From assembly GCA_030271555.1 (NCBI GenBank), contig JARXKQ010000090.1, positions 1-5,666 of the forward strand: 5,666 bases of DNA, given 5' to 3'. Positions 1-5,628 of the stretch are shown here, piece after piece. Every line of letters begins with the position of its first letter. Positions within the stretch are counted from its first letter, which is position 1. The position numbers and the translations under genes are program-made. The stretch comes from Chloroflexota bacterium (GTDB taxonomy: Bacteria; Chloroflexota; Limnocylindria; Limnocylindrales; CSP1-4). The notes under the pieces are model-generated. The model saw only the letters and a list, made by a program, of their open reading frames with translations, was not told the origin of the DNA and made no database searches.

Positions 1-944
1 GCCCGGCCAAACAGAAGGGCCAGACGATCGACGACCGCCCTAACTGCGACCTCGCGGCAGGCGGCGACAGCGTCCAGATTCGAATGCTCAAGTCGGACGC
101 CTTCATCGTTGCCGGCACGGAGAGGGAAGCGCGCGAAGCGCAGCCGGGCGGGCGCGAGCCGGACCTGGGGATGGTCGGTGACACCGGCTCGTGGCAGACG
201 ATAGTCGCGCCGCGCGGCCATCACGAGTCGTTTGCTGACACTTCGCCGCAGATCGCGTTCGACCTGCTCGCGCAGGCGCGCGACGTGATGACGAACGCGC
301 GAAATGCCGAAAAGACCGACTACCTCCAGATCGTCCAGAACTACGGCCTCCAGGCCGGCGCTTTCTCCGACCACCTGTGCTTCGACTTCTACGACCTGCC
401 ACAGATCCCGCATCGCATTGGCGAGGAGCTGGGTGGCGCCGCGCGGTATGTCATCCGCGAAGGCACATGTCCCTTTTGCCGCCTCGTGCGTGATGAGGTC
501 GCCGACGGTGCGCGGCTCGTCTACGAAGACGCCGCGAGCGTCTGTTTCGCGCCGTACGCATCGCGCTCACCGTTCGAGCTGTGGGTCGTGCCGCGCCACC
601 ATGCGGCCGACTTCGGCAGCGCGAGCGATGCGCAGCTCGTCAGCGCGGCGGACACACTCCAGAGTGTGCTGCGGCTGCTGGCCGGCCTGGGTGGGCCGGC
701 GTACAACCTGATCCTGCACAGCGCGCCGCTCCGGCAACGCGTCGACGAGACCTATCACTGGCACTGGGAAATCCACCCCAGACTGCGCGAGATCGCTGGG
801 CTGGAGCTGGGCACCGGCCTGCCGGTCAACCCAATCGCGCCTGAGCAGGTCGCGCACGAACTGCTCGAGACTGCGCGCGAGGAGCGCATCGAGACCGGCG
901 TTGCCGCCGGGCCACGCTCATGGGACGAGTTCACCGACCGCTGA
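1..944 (+). CDS. GalT-like (HIT-superfamily) uridylyltransferase homologue, 5'-partial, with altered active site
   Basis: The reading frame is already open at the left edge (first full codon at position 3), so the true start and the N-terminal lobe lie outside the window. The ATG at 84 has no ribosome binding site and falls inside the domain, so I do not take it as the start. Numbering from that ATG, the second half matches galactose-1-phosphate uridylyltransferases. A CPFC zinc-type pair lies at residues 129-132, and an EL-W-VVPR strand at 165-171. YHWHWEIHPR at 224-233 carries the conserved His-x-His, and it is followed by a GTG-PVNP segment at 243-250. Family GalT enzymes swap UMP between UDP-glucose and galactose-1-phosphate through a His nucleophile in a His-Pro-His-x-Gln motif. 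Here the aligned site (after AGA, residues 97-101) reads HLCFD, so the nucleophilic His and the Gln are Cys and Asp. It may be a paralogue with different chemistry or no catalysis; a DUF4921-type GalT-like protein is possible but unverified. Family membership is fairly sure and the substrate is unknown. Confidence 0.75.
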   Translation, partial: PAKQKGQTIDDRPNCDLAAGGDSVQIRMLKSDAFIVAGTEREAREAQPGGREPDLGMVGDTGSWQTIVAPRGHHESFADTSPQIAFDLLAQARDVMTNARNAEKTDYLQIVQNYGLQAGAFSDHLCFDFYDLPQIPHRIGEELGGAARYVIREGTCPFCRLVRDEVADGARLVYEDAASVCFAPYASRSPFELWVVPRHHAADFGSASDAQLVSAADTLQSVLRLLAGLGGPAYNLILHSAPLRQRVDETYHWHWEIHPRLREIAGLELGTGLPVNPIAPEQVAHELLETAREERIETGVAAGPRSWDEFTDR

Positions 945-998
945 TCGGCCTCGTACTACCGCCTGATTCGCCGCCGGACCCCGCCTGCCCGATGATTA

Positions 999-1029
999 GC
1001 GCCATGCCGACACCGTCACAGGCTGGCGC
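999..1029. repeat. Inverted repeat / hairpin in the gap between the GalT-like gene and the sigma gene
   Basis: Arms GCGCCA (999-1004) and TGGCGC (1024-1029) are perfect complements. After one bulged T at 1005, the pairing continues as GCC (1006-1008) with GGC (1021-1023), leaving a 12-nt loop. No T-run follows, so it is not a standard intrinsic terminator. It could end transcription of the GalT-like gene, act as an operator for the sigma operon, or be chance in GC-rich DNA. The rest of the 148-bp gap shows no gene. Confidence 0.35.
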
Positions 1030-1058
1030 GACGAGCCGTCACACCGACCGAACCGCGA

Positions 1059-1073
1059 AGCAGGGTTCCTGCT
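1059..1073. repeat. Short hairpin just upstream of the sigma-factor ribosome binding site
   Basis: AGCAGG (1059-1064) and CCTGCT (1068-1073) are perfect complements around a 3-nt GTT loop. The hairpin ends 7 nt before the Shine-Dalgarno-like GAGGG. It would lie in the mRNA leader if the promoter is upstream, and could affect translation. The pairing is seen in the sequence; a function is only inferred. Confidence 0.3.
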
Positions 1074-1080
1074 CCACAGA

Positions 1081-1085
1081 GAGGG
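1081..1085 (+). promoter_or_regulatory. Ribosome binding site of the ECF sigma gene
   Basis: GAGGG lies 7 nt upstream of the GTG at 1093. This spacing, plus the fit of the protein N-terminus to the sigma region 2 boundary, decides the start codon. It contrasts with pyrR and the gene after pyrB, which lack a ribosome binding site and appear leaderless. Confidence 0.6.
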
Positions 1086-1092
1086 ACTGGGA

Positions 1093-1695
1093 GTGAGCGA
1101 CGACCGAGCGAGCGCTCGGGCGTTCGTCGAGCGCCTGTTCGCTGCACACCACTCGGAGATCTATGCCTATCTCTGTCGGATGGTCCGTGACAACGAACTG
1201 GCGGCCGATTTGACGCAGGAAGCCTTCGTCAAGGCGTATCGCGCCTACGACACGCTCGAGGATCCCAACCGCGCCCGAGCCTGGCTCTACCAGATTGCCG
1301 GCCGCACGGCGTTGGACGAGCTGCGGCGGCGCAAGATCGTGCGTTTCGTGCCCTGGACGGGCGAGTCGCACGGCACGGCGGCATCGGCCGAAGAGCTGGT
1401 CATGCGAGAGCGCCTGTCGGGCGATCTCGAGCGTGCCCTGGCGAAGATCCCCGAGCGCCAGCGCCAGGCGCTGCTGCTCTCGGAGTTGAACGACATGACC
1501 GGCCTCGAGCTGGCGGAGGCGATGGGCGTATCGCACGTCGCCGCGCGGGCGCTGCTGACGCGCGGCCGCGAATCGCTGCGCCAGGCGCTGGCGGTGGAGC
1601 GGGCGCGATCAGCTGTTGAGGACGAAAAGCGGGATCGCGCGGCCGCGCCCGTTGTTGCGCGCCGCCACGATGAAGATGGCTCGCGGCAGCGCTGA
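1093..1695 (+). CDS. RNA polymerase sigma factor, ECF subfamily
   Basis: A 200-residue protein of typical ECF size, with only regions 2 and 4 of the sigma-70 family. Region 2 spans about residues 16-80. It includes the core-binding and -10 recognition stretch DLTQEAFVKAYR (39-50) and RAWLYQIAGRTALDELRRRK (62-81). A linker of about 30 residues follows. Region 4 spans about 108-166, with KIPERQRQALLLSELNDMTG leading into the helix-turn-helix LELAEAMGVSHVAARALLTRG that reads the -35 element. The GTG start has a GAGGG site 7 nt upstream. The last 30 residues are charged and low in complexity, and their DNA also encodes the beginning of the anti-sigma gene. The factor should direct core polymerase to a small regulon, often including its own operon. 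It is expected to be silenced by the protein encoded immediately downstream. The family call is secure; the ECF group and target genes cannot be told from the sequence. Confidence 0.93.
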   Translation: MSDDRASARAFVERLFAAHHSEIYAYLCRMVRDNELAADLTQEAFVKAYRAYDTLEDPNRARAWLYQIAGRTALDELRRRKIVRFVPWTGESHGTAASAEELVMRERLSGDLERALAKIPERQRQALLLSELNDMTGLELAEAMGVSHVAARALLTRGRESLRQALAVERARSAVEDEKRDRAAAPVVARRHDEDGSRQR

Positions 1696-3544
1696 CCATT
1701 CGGTTTGGCGTGAGCTGATCGGCGCTCGGCTCGACCGGCCGCTCACACGATCCGAGACACGCTCCCTGACCACGCACCTGCGCGACTGCGCCGCGTGCCG
1801 CCAGGTCGACCACGATTACCGCGAACAGCGCGCGTTGCTGCGCGCTTTGCCGCCCCGACCAGTGCCGCGCGACCTGTGGCCGCGCACCTCTGGCGCGCTC
1901 GATCGTGAGGTTGCGCGTGGCGTCGGCTTGCGCCGCCGGGCGCGTCGCGCGTCCACGCCGTCGGCAGCGATTGCTACCTCCCTCGCCGCTCTAGGCTTGA
2001 TCGCCATGGTCGGCGTGATGCAGTTGATGCCCGCCTTGCAGGCCACGCCGCCGGCCGTTGCCGTCCTTGCGACGCCCTTCGCTGTCGCGCCGCAGCCACT
2101 CGCCTGGCTGGGCAGTGAATCGGCCGATTTGTACGTCTACCAAACGCATGTCGGTCACGTCTGCCCGCCAGCTGCCGAGGGTTGCTCGGTCGACGACGGC
2201 ATCGTGCGCACCCAGGTGAATCTGCCGGCGAGCGTCCACGCCCGCAACGTCGCGCTGAGCCCCAGCGGTAAAGCGCTGGCGCTGGTGGGTCGTGATCTGA
2301 ACCGCGACCTGATTGCCGTCCTGATCCTGCCGCCCAACGACGCCCCGGCGCCCGACCCAAATGCGTCGCCACCGGGCGCCGGTCCAGCGACGAGCCCAGG
2401 CGATGGAACGAGCTCGCCCGACGCGACGCCCGGGAACCAAGCATCCGACCTGCCTGGCTCAACCCCTTCCGGCCCGCCTGCGAGCGCGGTGCCCGCGGGC
2501 CTGCAGGTCCTGGCCATTCTCGAGAACGTCGAGAGCGCCGGTGCTCCGCCGGCCTGGGCGCCAAGCGGCGCAATGCTGGCGTTCAGCGCCATGCCGGCAG
2601 ACGGCAGTCACGGCCCCGATGTCTACGTCTGGTCGCCGAGCGACTCCGTTGCGCGGCCCATCACGACCGATCACGGCTCGTATTTCGCGTCGTGGTCGGG
2701 TGAGCGCATTGTCCTCAGCCGCGTTGCTGCCAAGGCCGATGCCGGCACACCTTCGCTGCGCACGATCGTGATCGACCCAAGCACGCTCGAGGAGCGCGCG
2801 GTGGACGCGCCGGCGATGTGGCTGCCAGTCGTCAACCCGGCGCGCAGCCATGCCGTGGCGTGGCGCGGCGACCTCGATCTGGCGAGCGGCCTTGCGCTGC
2901 CGCACGCAGGCAGCCTGGTAATGGTCGACTGGGCGCGGATCGACCCCTACGCCGCGGGGAACGAGCCCGCACCCACAGATATGCCCACCGACACGCCGGC
3001 CGCGAGCTCACAGCCGCCGACCAATGGCCCGAGTCCGTCGCCGGCTACTTCCCCGAGCGCCTCAGGTTCCGCCGCCCCGGGCAGCCCGGCCGCCAGCCCG
3101 GCCGAGACACCCAAGGTGCGACCGACCGATGCGTCCGCAACTCCCAGCGGTACAGATCAGCCGGCGGGGTTGCCCGACGGCTGGACCGACCTGGGCCTCG
3201 GCCGCGATTCGACCGACTCAGCCATCGTCGACTGGCAGGCGCGCTGGTCGCTCGATGGCCAGGTGCTGGGTGTCTGGATCGCCGATGCGTCTGGCACAAC
3301 CTGGGGTCGGCTGACGGTGTTTGCGATCGACCCCAACACCAATCAGATCGCCGCAGACGATCCGCTGCTGCCCCCGACGCTTGCCCGGCGCGGCTTCAGT
3401 CTGGGTCTGAACCGGGTCGCCTGGGTCGCGCCGTCGGAGGACAATCCCGATGGTGGGCTGCGCGTCCGGACCTGGGATGTCGACGGTGTGGGTGGCCTGC
3501 GGCTGCTGCCCGACAAGCTCGATGAGGTCGTTCCGGCCTTCTAG
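1670..3544 (+). CDS. Transmembrane zinc-binding anti-sigma factor with large extracytoplasmic propeller-like sensor domain
   Basis: A 624-residue protein. The first 60 residues carry the zinc anti-sigma signature His36-x3-Cys40-x2-Cys43 after a helical WRELIGARLDRPLT stretch, which is the usual cytoplasmic sigma-binding domain. A basic run (RRRARR, 88-93) precedes a single hydrophobic helix at about 99-123, so the remaining 500 residues should lie outside the membrane. That region has repeated strand motifs of WD40/TolB-like propellers: VALSPSGKALALV (194-206), PAWAPSGAMLAFSA (294-307), ARWSLDGQVLGVWIAD (524-539) and NRVAWVAP (581-588). Two Pro/Ser/Thr/Ala-rich linkers, about 221-277 and 430-502, interrupt it. 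The only cysteines outside are 165 and 172. The gene overlaps the sigma gene by 26 nt, which suggests translational coupling. I chose ATG 1670; ATG 1676 and TTG 1616 are alternatives, and none has a clear ribosome binding site. The anti-sigma role is well supported, while the ligand and the release mechanism are unknown. Confidence 0.85.
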   Translation: MKMARGSADHSVWRELIGARLDRPLTRSETRSLTTHLRDCAACRQVDHDYREQRALLRALPPRPVPRDLWPRTSGALDREVARGVGLRRRARRASTPSAAIATSLAALGLIAMVGVMQLMPALQATPPAVAVLATPFAVAPQPLAWLGSESADLYVYQTHVGHVCPPAAEGCSVDDGIVRTQVNLPASVHARNVALSPSGKALALVGRDLNRDLIAVLILPPNDAPAPDPNASPPGAGPATSPGDGTSSPDATPGNQASDLPGSTPSGPPASAVPAGLQVLAILENVESAGAPPAWAPSGAMLAFSAMPADGSHGPDVYVWSPSDSVARPITTDHGSYFASWSGERIVLSRVAAKADAGTPSLRTIVIDPSTLEERAVDAPAMWLPVVNPARSHAVAWRGDLDLASGLALPHAGSLVMVDWARIDPYAAGNEPAPTDMPTDTPAASSQPPTNGPSPSPATSPSASGSAAPGSPAASPAETPKVRPTDASATPSGTDQPAGLPDGWTDLGLGRDSTDSAIVDWQARWSLDGQVLGVWIADASGTTWGRLTVFAIDPNTNQIAADDPLLPPTLARRGFSLGLNRVAWVAPSEDNPDGGLRVRTWDVDGVGGLRLLPDKLDEVVPAF

Positions 3545-3573
3545 TCGGGCCCAATCCGGCTAACCTTGGGACT
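3543..3573. repeat. Imperfect inverted repeat over the pyrR promoter
   Basis: CCCAA (3550-3554) pairs with TTGGG (3566-3570). An outer AGT (3543-3545) pairs with ACT (3571-3573) across a 4-nt one-sided bulge at 3546-3549. The loop holds most of the putative -10 hexamer. It could be an operator or may be chance. It does not match the PyrR RNA-binding consensus loop known from Bacillus. Confidence 0.3.
3561..3566 (+). promoter_or_regulatory. pyrR: Putative -10 element of a leaderless pyrR promoter
   Basis: TAACCT ends 8 nt before the GTG start of pyrR. Transcription normally begins about 6-7 nt after a -10 hexamer, so the mRNA would start at or within about 2 nt of the start codon. No good -35 match is visible 16-18 nt upstream. 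The same layout (TAACAT, 8 nt, ATG) recurs before the gene at 5140. No Shine-Dalgarno sequence is present, which fits leaderless translation. Confidence 0.5.
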
Positions 3574-3574
3574 C

Positions 3575-4159
3575 GTGACGAGCCGCCAGATAATGACCGC
3601 CGACGACGTCCGGCGCGCGTTGGTGCGCATCAGCCACGAGATCGTCGAGAAGCACGGCGGCACTGAGGGTCTCGCGCTCGTCGGGATCGAACGGCGCGGT
3701 GTGCCGCTCGCTCAGCGCCTTGCGGACTCAATTGCCGAGCACGAGGGAGTGCGGCCGCCGGTCGGCAGCCTTGACATCACCTTCTATCGCGACGATCTGT
3801 CGCAGGTCTCGCGCGCGCCGGTGTTGAAGTCATCGCAACTGCCGTTTGACCTCGAGTCTTCGACGCTCGTCATCGTCGACGACGTCCTGTACACGGGGCG
3901 CACCGTGCGCGCAGCCCTGGATGCCCTGGTCGATGTGGGCCGGCCCAAGGCGGTTCGACTCGCCGTGCTGGTCGATCGGGGCCATCGGGAGCTGCCCATC
4001 CGCGCCGATCACGTCGGCAAGAACGTGCCCACGTCGCGCGACGAGGTGATCAAGGTCCACCTGCGCGAGGTCGATGGCGGCGAGGACGATGTGGTCATAG
4101 AGCGCCGCTCGACGAACGGTGAGACGGACGCTGAGGCCGCGGCGGGGGACGCGGAGTGA
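3575..4159 (+). CDS. pyrR: Bifunctional pyrimidine operon regulator / uracil phosphoribosyltransferase PyrR
   Basis: A 194-residue protein that aligns along its length with Bacillus PyrR. PyrR binds pyr mRNA in response to UMP/UTP and PRPP, and can also convert uracil plus PRPP to UMP. Visible landmarks are [10 protein letters not shown] at 13-22, [12 protein letters not shown] at 35-46, [10 protein letters not shown] at 67-76, the PRPP-binding loop [12 protein letters not shown] at 99-110, and [18 protein letters not shown] at 133-150. Most residues implicated in RNA contact in Bacillus are retained (His21, His137, Arg138, Arg143, Lys149), but the position of Bacillus Thr18 is Val17. An acidic tail of about 15-20 residues extends past the usual end. 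The GTG at 3575 gives the right N-terminal length; TTG 3566 and ATG 3593 are alternatives. The stop overlaps the pyrB start (GTGA). No PyrR-type attenuator is visible upstream or between the genes, so how it regulates here is open. Confidence 0.95.
   Translation: MTSRQIMTADDVRRALVRISHEIVEKHGGTEGLALVGIERRGVPLAQRLADSIAEHEGVRPPVGSLDITFYRDDLSQVSRAPVLKSSQLPFDLESSTLVIVDDVLYTGRTVRAALDALVDVGRPKAVRLAVLVDRGHRELPIRADHVGKNVPTSRDEVIKVHLREVDGGEDDVVIERRSTNGETDAEAAAGDAE
4144..4149 (+). promoter_or_regulatory. pyrB: Possible ribosome binding site for pyrB
   Basis: GGGGGA lies within the last codons of pyrR, 6 nt before the overlapping GTG start of pyrB. It is a weak Shine-Dalgarno match. Together with the 4-nt overlap, it points to translation of pyrB by reinitiation or coupling rather than from its own leader. 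Confidence 0.35.
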
Positions 4160-5121
4160 ACACTGCCCCGCGTCATCTGCTTGACGTGGATGAGTGGCCG
4201 GCTGAGGCCATTGAGGCCGTTCTCGACAACGCGTCGCGCACCCGTGACGCCGGGGAGCGGCATGGCAACGAGCTGCTTGGCTGCCGCGTGGTGTTGTTGT
4301 TCACCGAGCCGTCGACGCGGACGCGCATCTCCTTCGAGATGGCCGCGCGCAGTCTGTCCGCGGAGACGTACCTGGTGGATCCGGCGTCAAGCTCGATGGT
4401 CAAGGGTGAGACGCTGGTCGACACCGTGCGCAACCTCGACGCGTTAGGTGCGGACATGGTCGTGCTGCGCCATCACCGCGCCGGCGCGGCCTGGGTCGCG
4501 GCGCGTTACTTCGGCGGCGCGGTGGTCAATGCCGGGGACGGCTGGCACGCCCATCCCACCCAGGCGCTGCTCGACCTGCTCACGTTGCGCCGCGCCTTTG
4601 GTGGTGGCGCCGACGCGCTGCGCGGCCGCAAGATCACGATCGTCGGCGACCTGCTCCACTCGCGCGTGGCGCGATCCAATGTTTGGACGCTCAGCCGTGC
4701 CGGCGCGGAGGTCTGGGTCAGCGGGCCGGCGGCATGGTTGCGCGGCTATTCGGAGCTGGGCGTCACCGCAACACCCGATGTGGACGCGGCGCTCGATGGG
4801 GCCTCGGCTGTCATGGGGCTGCGCGTGCAGAAGGAGCGCATGCGTGGCTCCTCGCTGTCGATCGACGAGTACATCGACCGCTACCAGATCACCGACGAGC
4901 GGCTCGCGCGGGCCGCGTCCGGCGCGTTTTACCTGCACCCGGGACCCATCAACGAAGGCGTCGAGGTCAGCCGCTCGGTGGCGCGCGGCCCGCACTCTCT
5001 GGTGCTCGAGCAGGTCGCCAATGGGTTGGCCGTCCGCATGGCGGTGCTGGCGCTGCTTGCCCCTTCCGCGCCGCGCGGCCTGCGCGGCCCCAGGGTCGAT
5101 TTCTCGCACGTCGCGCGCTAA
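4156..5121 (+). CDS. pyrB: Aspartate carbamoyltransferase catalytic subunit PyrB
   Basis: A full-length 321-residue catalytic chain. It joins carbamoyl phosphate and aspartate to form carbamoyl-aspartate, the committed step of cytoplasmic pyrimidine synthesis. The carbamoyl-phosphate loop [13 protein letters not shown] is at 49-61. [12 protein letters not shown] at 79-90 supplies the active-site Lys83. HPTQALLDL is at 133-141, and [12 protein letters not shown] at 164-175 carries Arg170/Arg173. RVQKER at 223-228 has the aspartate-binding Arg and Gln, and [10 protein letters not shown] is at 261-270. All of these fit ATCase rather than ornithine carbamoyltransferase. In related proteins the last motif usually reads N-R-G; here it is N-E-G (Glu267). 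The GTG start overlaps the pyrR stop by 4 nt. No pyrI regulatory subunit, pyrC or car genes follow, so the operon seems to end after two genes. Without a pyrI partner here, a simple trimer or a complex with a dihydroorotase encoded elsewhere is likely. Confidence 0.96.
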   Translation: MNTAPRHLLDVDEWPAEAIEAVLDNASRTRDAGERHGNELLGCRVVLLFTEPSTRTRISFEMAARSLSAETYLVDPASSSMVKGETLVDTVRNLDALGADMVVLRHHRAGAAWVAARYFGGAVVNAGDGWHAHPTQALLDLLTLRRAFGGGADALRGRKITIVGDLLHSRVARSNVWTLSRAGAEVWVSGPAAWLRGYSELGVTATPDVDAALDGASAVMGLRVQKERMRGSSLSIDEYIDRYQITDERLARAASGAFYLHPGPINEGVEVSRSVARGPHSLVLEQVANGLAVRMAVLALLAPSAPRGLRGPRVDFSHVAR

Positions 5122-5125
5122 CTCC

Positions 5126-5131
5126 TAACAT
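5126..5131 (+). promoter_or_regulatory. Putative -10 element of a leaderless promoter for the small membrane protein
   Basis: TAACAT ends 8 nt before the ATG at 5140, directly after the pyrB stop codon. The spacing equals that of TAACCT before pyrR. There is no Shine-Dalgarno sequence in the 18-nt gap. This suggests the downstream gene has its own promoter and is not simply the third gene of the pyr operon. Confidence 0.45.
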
Positions 5132-5139
5132 CGTTGGCG

Positions 5140-5475
5140 ATGTCCCAACCGGAGATGCCCGAGTACAAAGGCGCGCCGCTCGACGGCGAGCGCGGCCCCG
5201 GCCTGGGGTGTTTCTGGATCCAGGTCGTGCTGCTCGTCGGGCTGCTTGTGCTCACGCCGCTCAGCGTTGTCTGGGCGTGGCCCTCGATGGTGTCGGCCGC
5301 GCTGCTGATCCTGTCGCTCGCGCTGCTCTTCTTCGTGGGCCAGACGATGATCTTCCTGCTACGCCTCGTCGCCGCCGACCGCCGCTCGCGTCGCCGACCA
5401 ATGGCCCCCACCGCGCGCCCAACCGTGGGCGATCTCGAAGACACCTCACACAAGGAGGACGCCGGAGCCGGATAG
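5140..5475 (+). CDS. Small two-helix membrane protein of unknown function
   Basis: A 111-residue protein that I do not recognise as a named family. A polar N-terminus with a Gly/Pro-rich stretch (residues 1-23) precedes two hydrophobic helices at about 25-45 and 50-73. They are separated by a short turn containing WAWPS. A strongly basic segment (R75 to R86, including RRSRRR) follows, then a Pro/Thr-rich and acidic tail. The positive charge after helix 2 places the C-terminus, and hence also the N-terminus, in the cytoplasm as a helical hairpin. ATG 5140 is preferred over TTG 5134 because it is a standard start and fits the -10 spacing. It starts 18 nt after pyrB but probably has its own promoter. 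Its end overlaps a possible convergent gene by 30 nt. The coding call rests on the clean membrane topology and codon bias. Function is unknown. Confidence 0.75.
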   Translation: MSQPEMPEYKGAPLDGERGPGLGCFWIQVVLLVGLLVLTPLSVVWAWPSMVSAALLILSLALLFFVGQTMIFLLRLVAADRRSRRRPMAPTARPTVGDLEDTSHKEDAGAG

Positions 5476-5628
5476 CCGCTCGCCGCGCCTTAACGCCGCC
5501 ATGATCCGCCGCGGACCGGTCGCGTAATCTGGTCCCAATGAGGCTTTGAGCTCGTCGGCCACCCGCCGGTTGTGCGCCGTATCGGCGAGCACGATCAAGA
5601 GGTGGTCGATTTGTTCCCGTGTCGCCAC
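5446..5628 (-). CDS. Possible 60-residue hypothetical protein, convergent
   Basis: The minus-strand frame runs from a GTG at 5628 to a TGA at 5448-5446. An in-frame stop (TGA, complement of 5652-5654) lies upstream with no other usual start between, so the gene is complete if real. By my hand count, GC is about 72% at first, 48% at second and 78% at third codon positions, the order expected of a real gene in high-GC DNA. In the complementary plus frame the order of positions 1 and 3 is reversed. The protein is a soluble, mostly helical sequence (REQIDHLLIVLADTAHNRR near the start) with a basic middle (RRIMAALRRGER). I recognise no family, no clear ribosome binding site is present, and it overlaps the membrane protein gene by 30 nt. 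It may still be a chance frame. Confidence 0.42.
   Translation of the reverse strand: MATREQIDHLLIVLADTAHNRRVADELKASLGPDYATGPRRIMAALRRGERLSGSGVLLV

Noticed and set aside
945..1092. Intrinsic terminator after the GalT-like gene
   Set aside because: A hairpin is present at 999-1029 but no T-run follows, so a standard terminator is not supported.
1039..1536. Long minus-strand open frame opposite the sigma gene (165 codons)
   Set aside because: It lies antisense to an unmistakable ECF sigma factor and its translation resembles no protein; such frames are common in high-GC DNA.
2340..2500. Possible tandem DNA repeat in the Pro/Ser/Thr-rich linker
   Set aside because: The bias is at the amino-acid level; I found no regular repeating unit in the DNA.
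1974..2905. Several overlapping minus-strand frames across the anti-sigma gene
   Set aside because: All are basic or low-complexity translations opposite the Pro/Ser/Thr-rich linkers and propeller segments, with no recognisable domain.
2818..3525. Plus-strand alternate frame of 235 codons inside the anti-sigma gene
   Set aside because: It is an Arg-rich shadow, while the main frame continues with propeller-like motifs up to its stop at 3544.
4444..5109. Minus-strand (221 codons) and plus-strand alternate (4448-5128, 226 codons) open frames over pyrB
   Set aside because: Both are Arg/Ala-rich shadows of a complete, motif-rich pyrB; stop codons are rare in out-of-frame reading at this GC content.
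5452..5458. Perfect Shine-Dalgarno sequence AAGGAGG near the end of the small membrane protein gene
   Set aside because: No ATG, GTG or TTG start lies 5-12 nt downstream; it encodes the Lys-Glu-Asp tail of the membrane protein.
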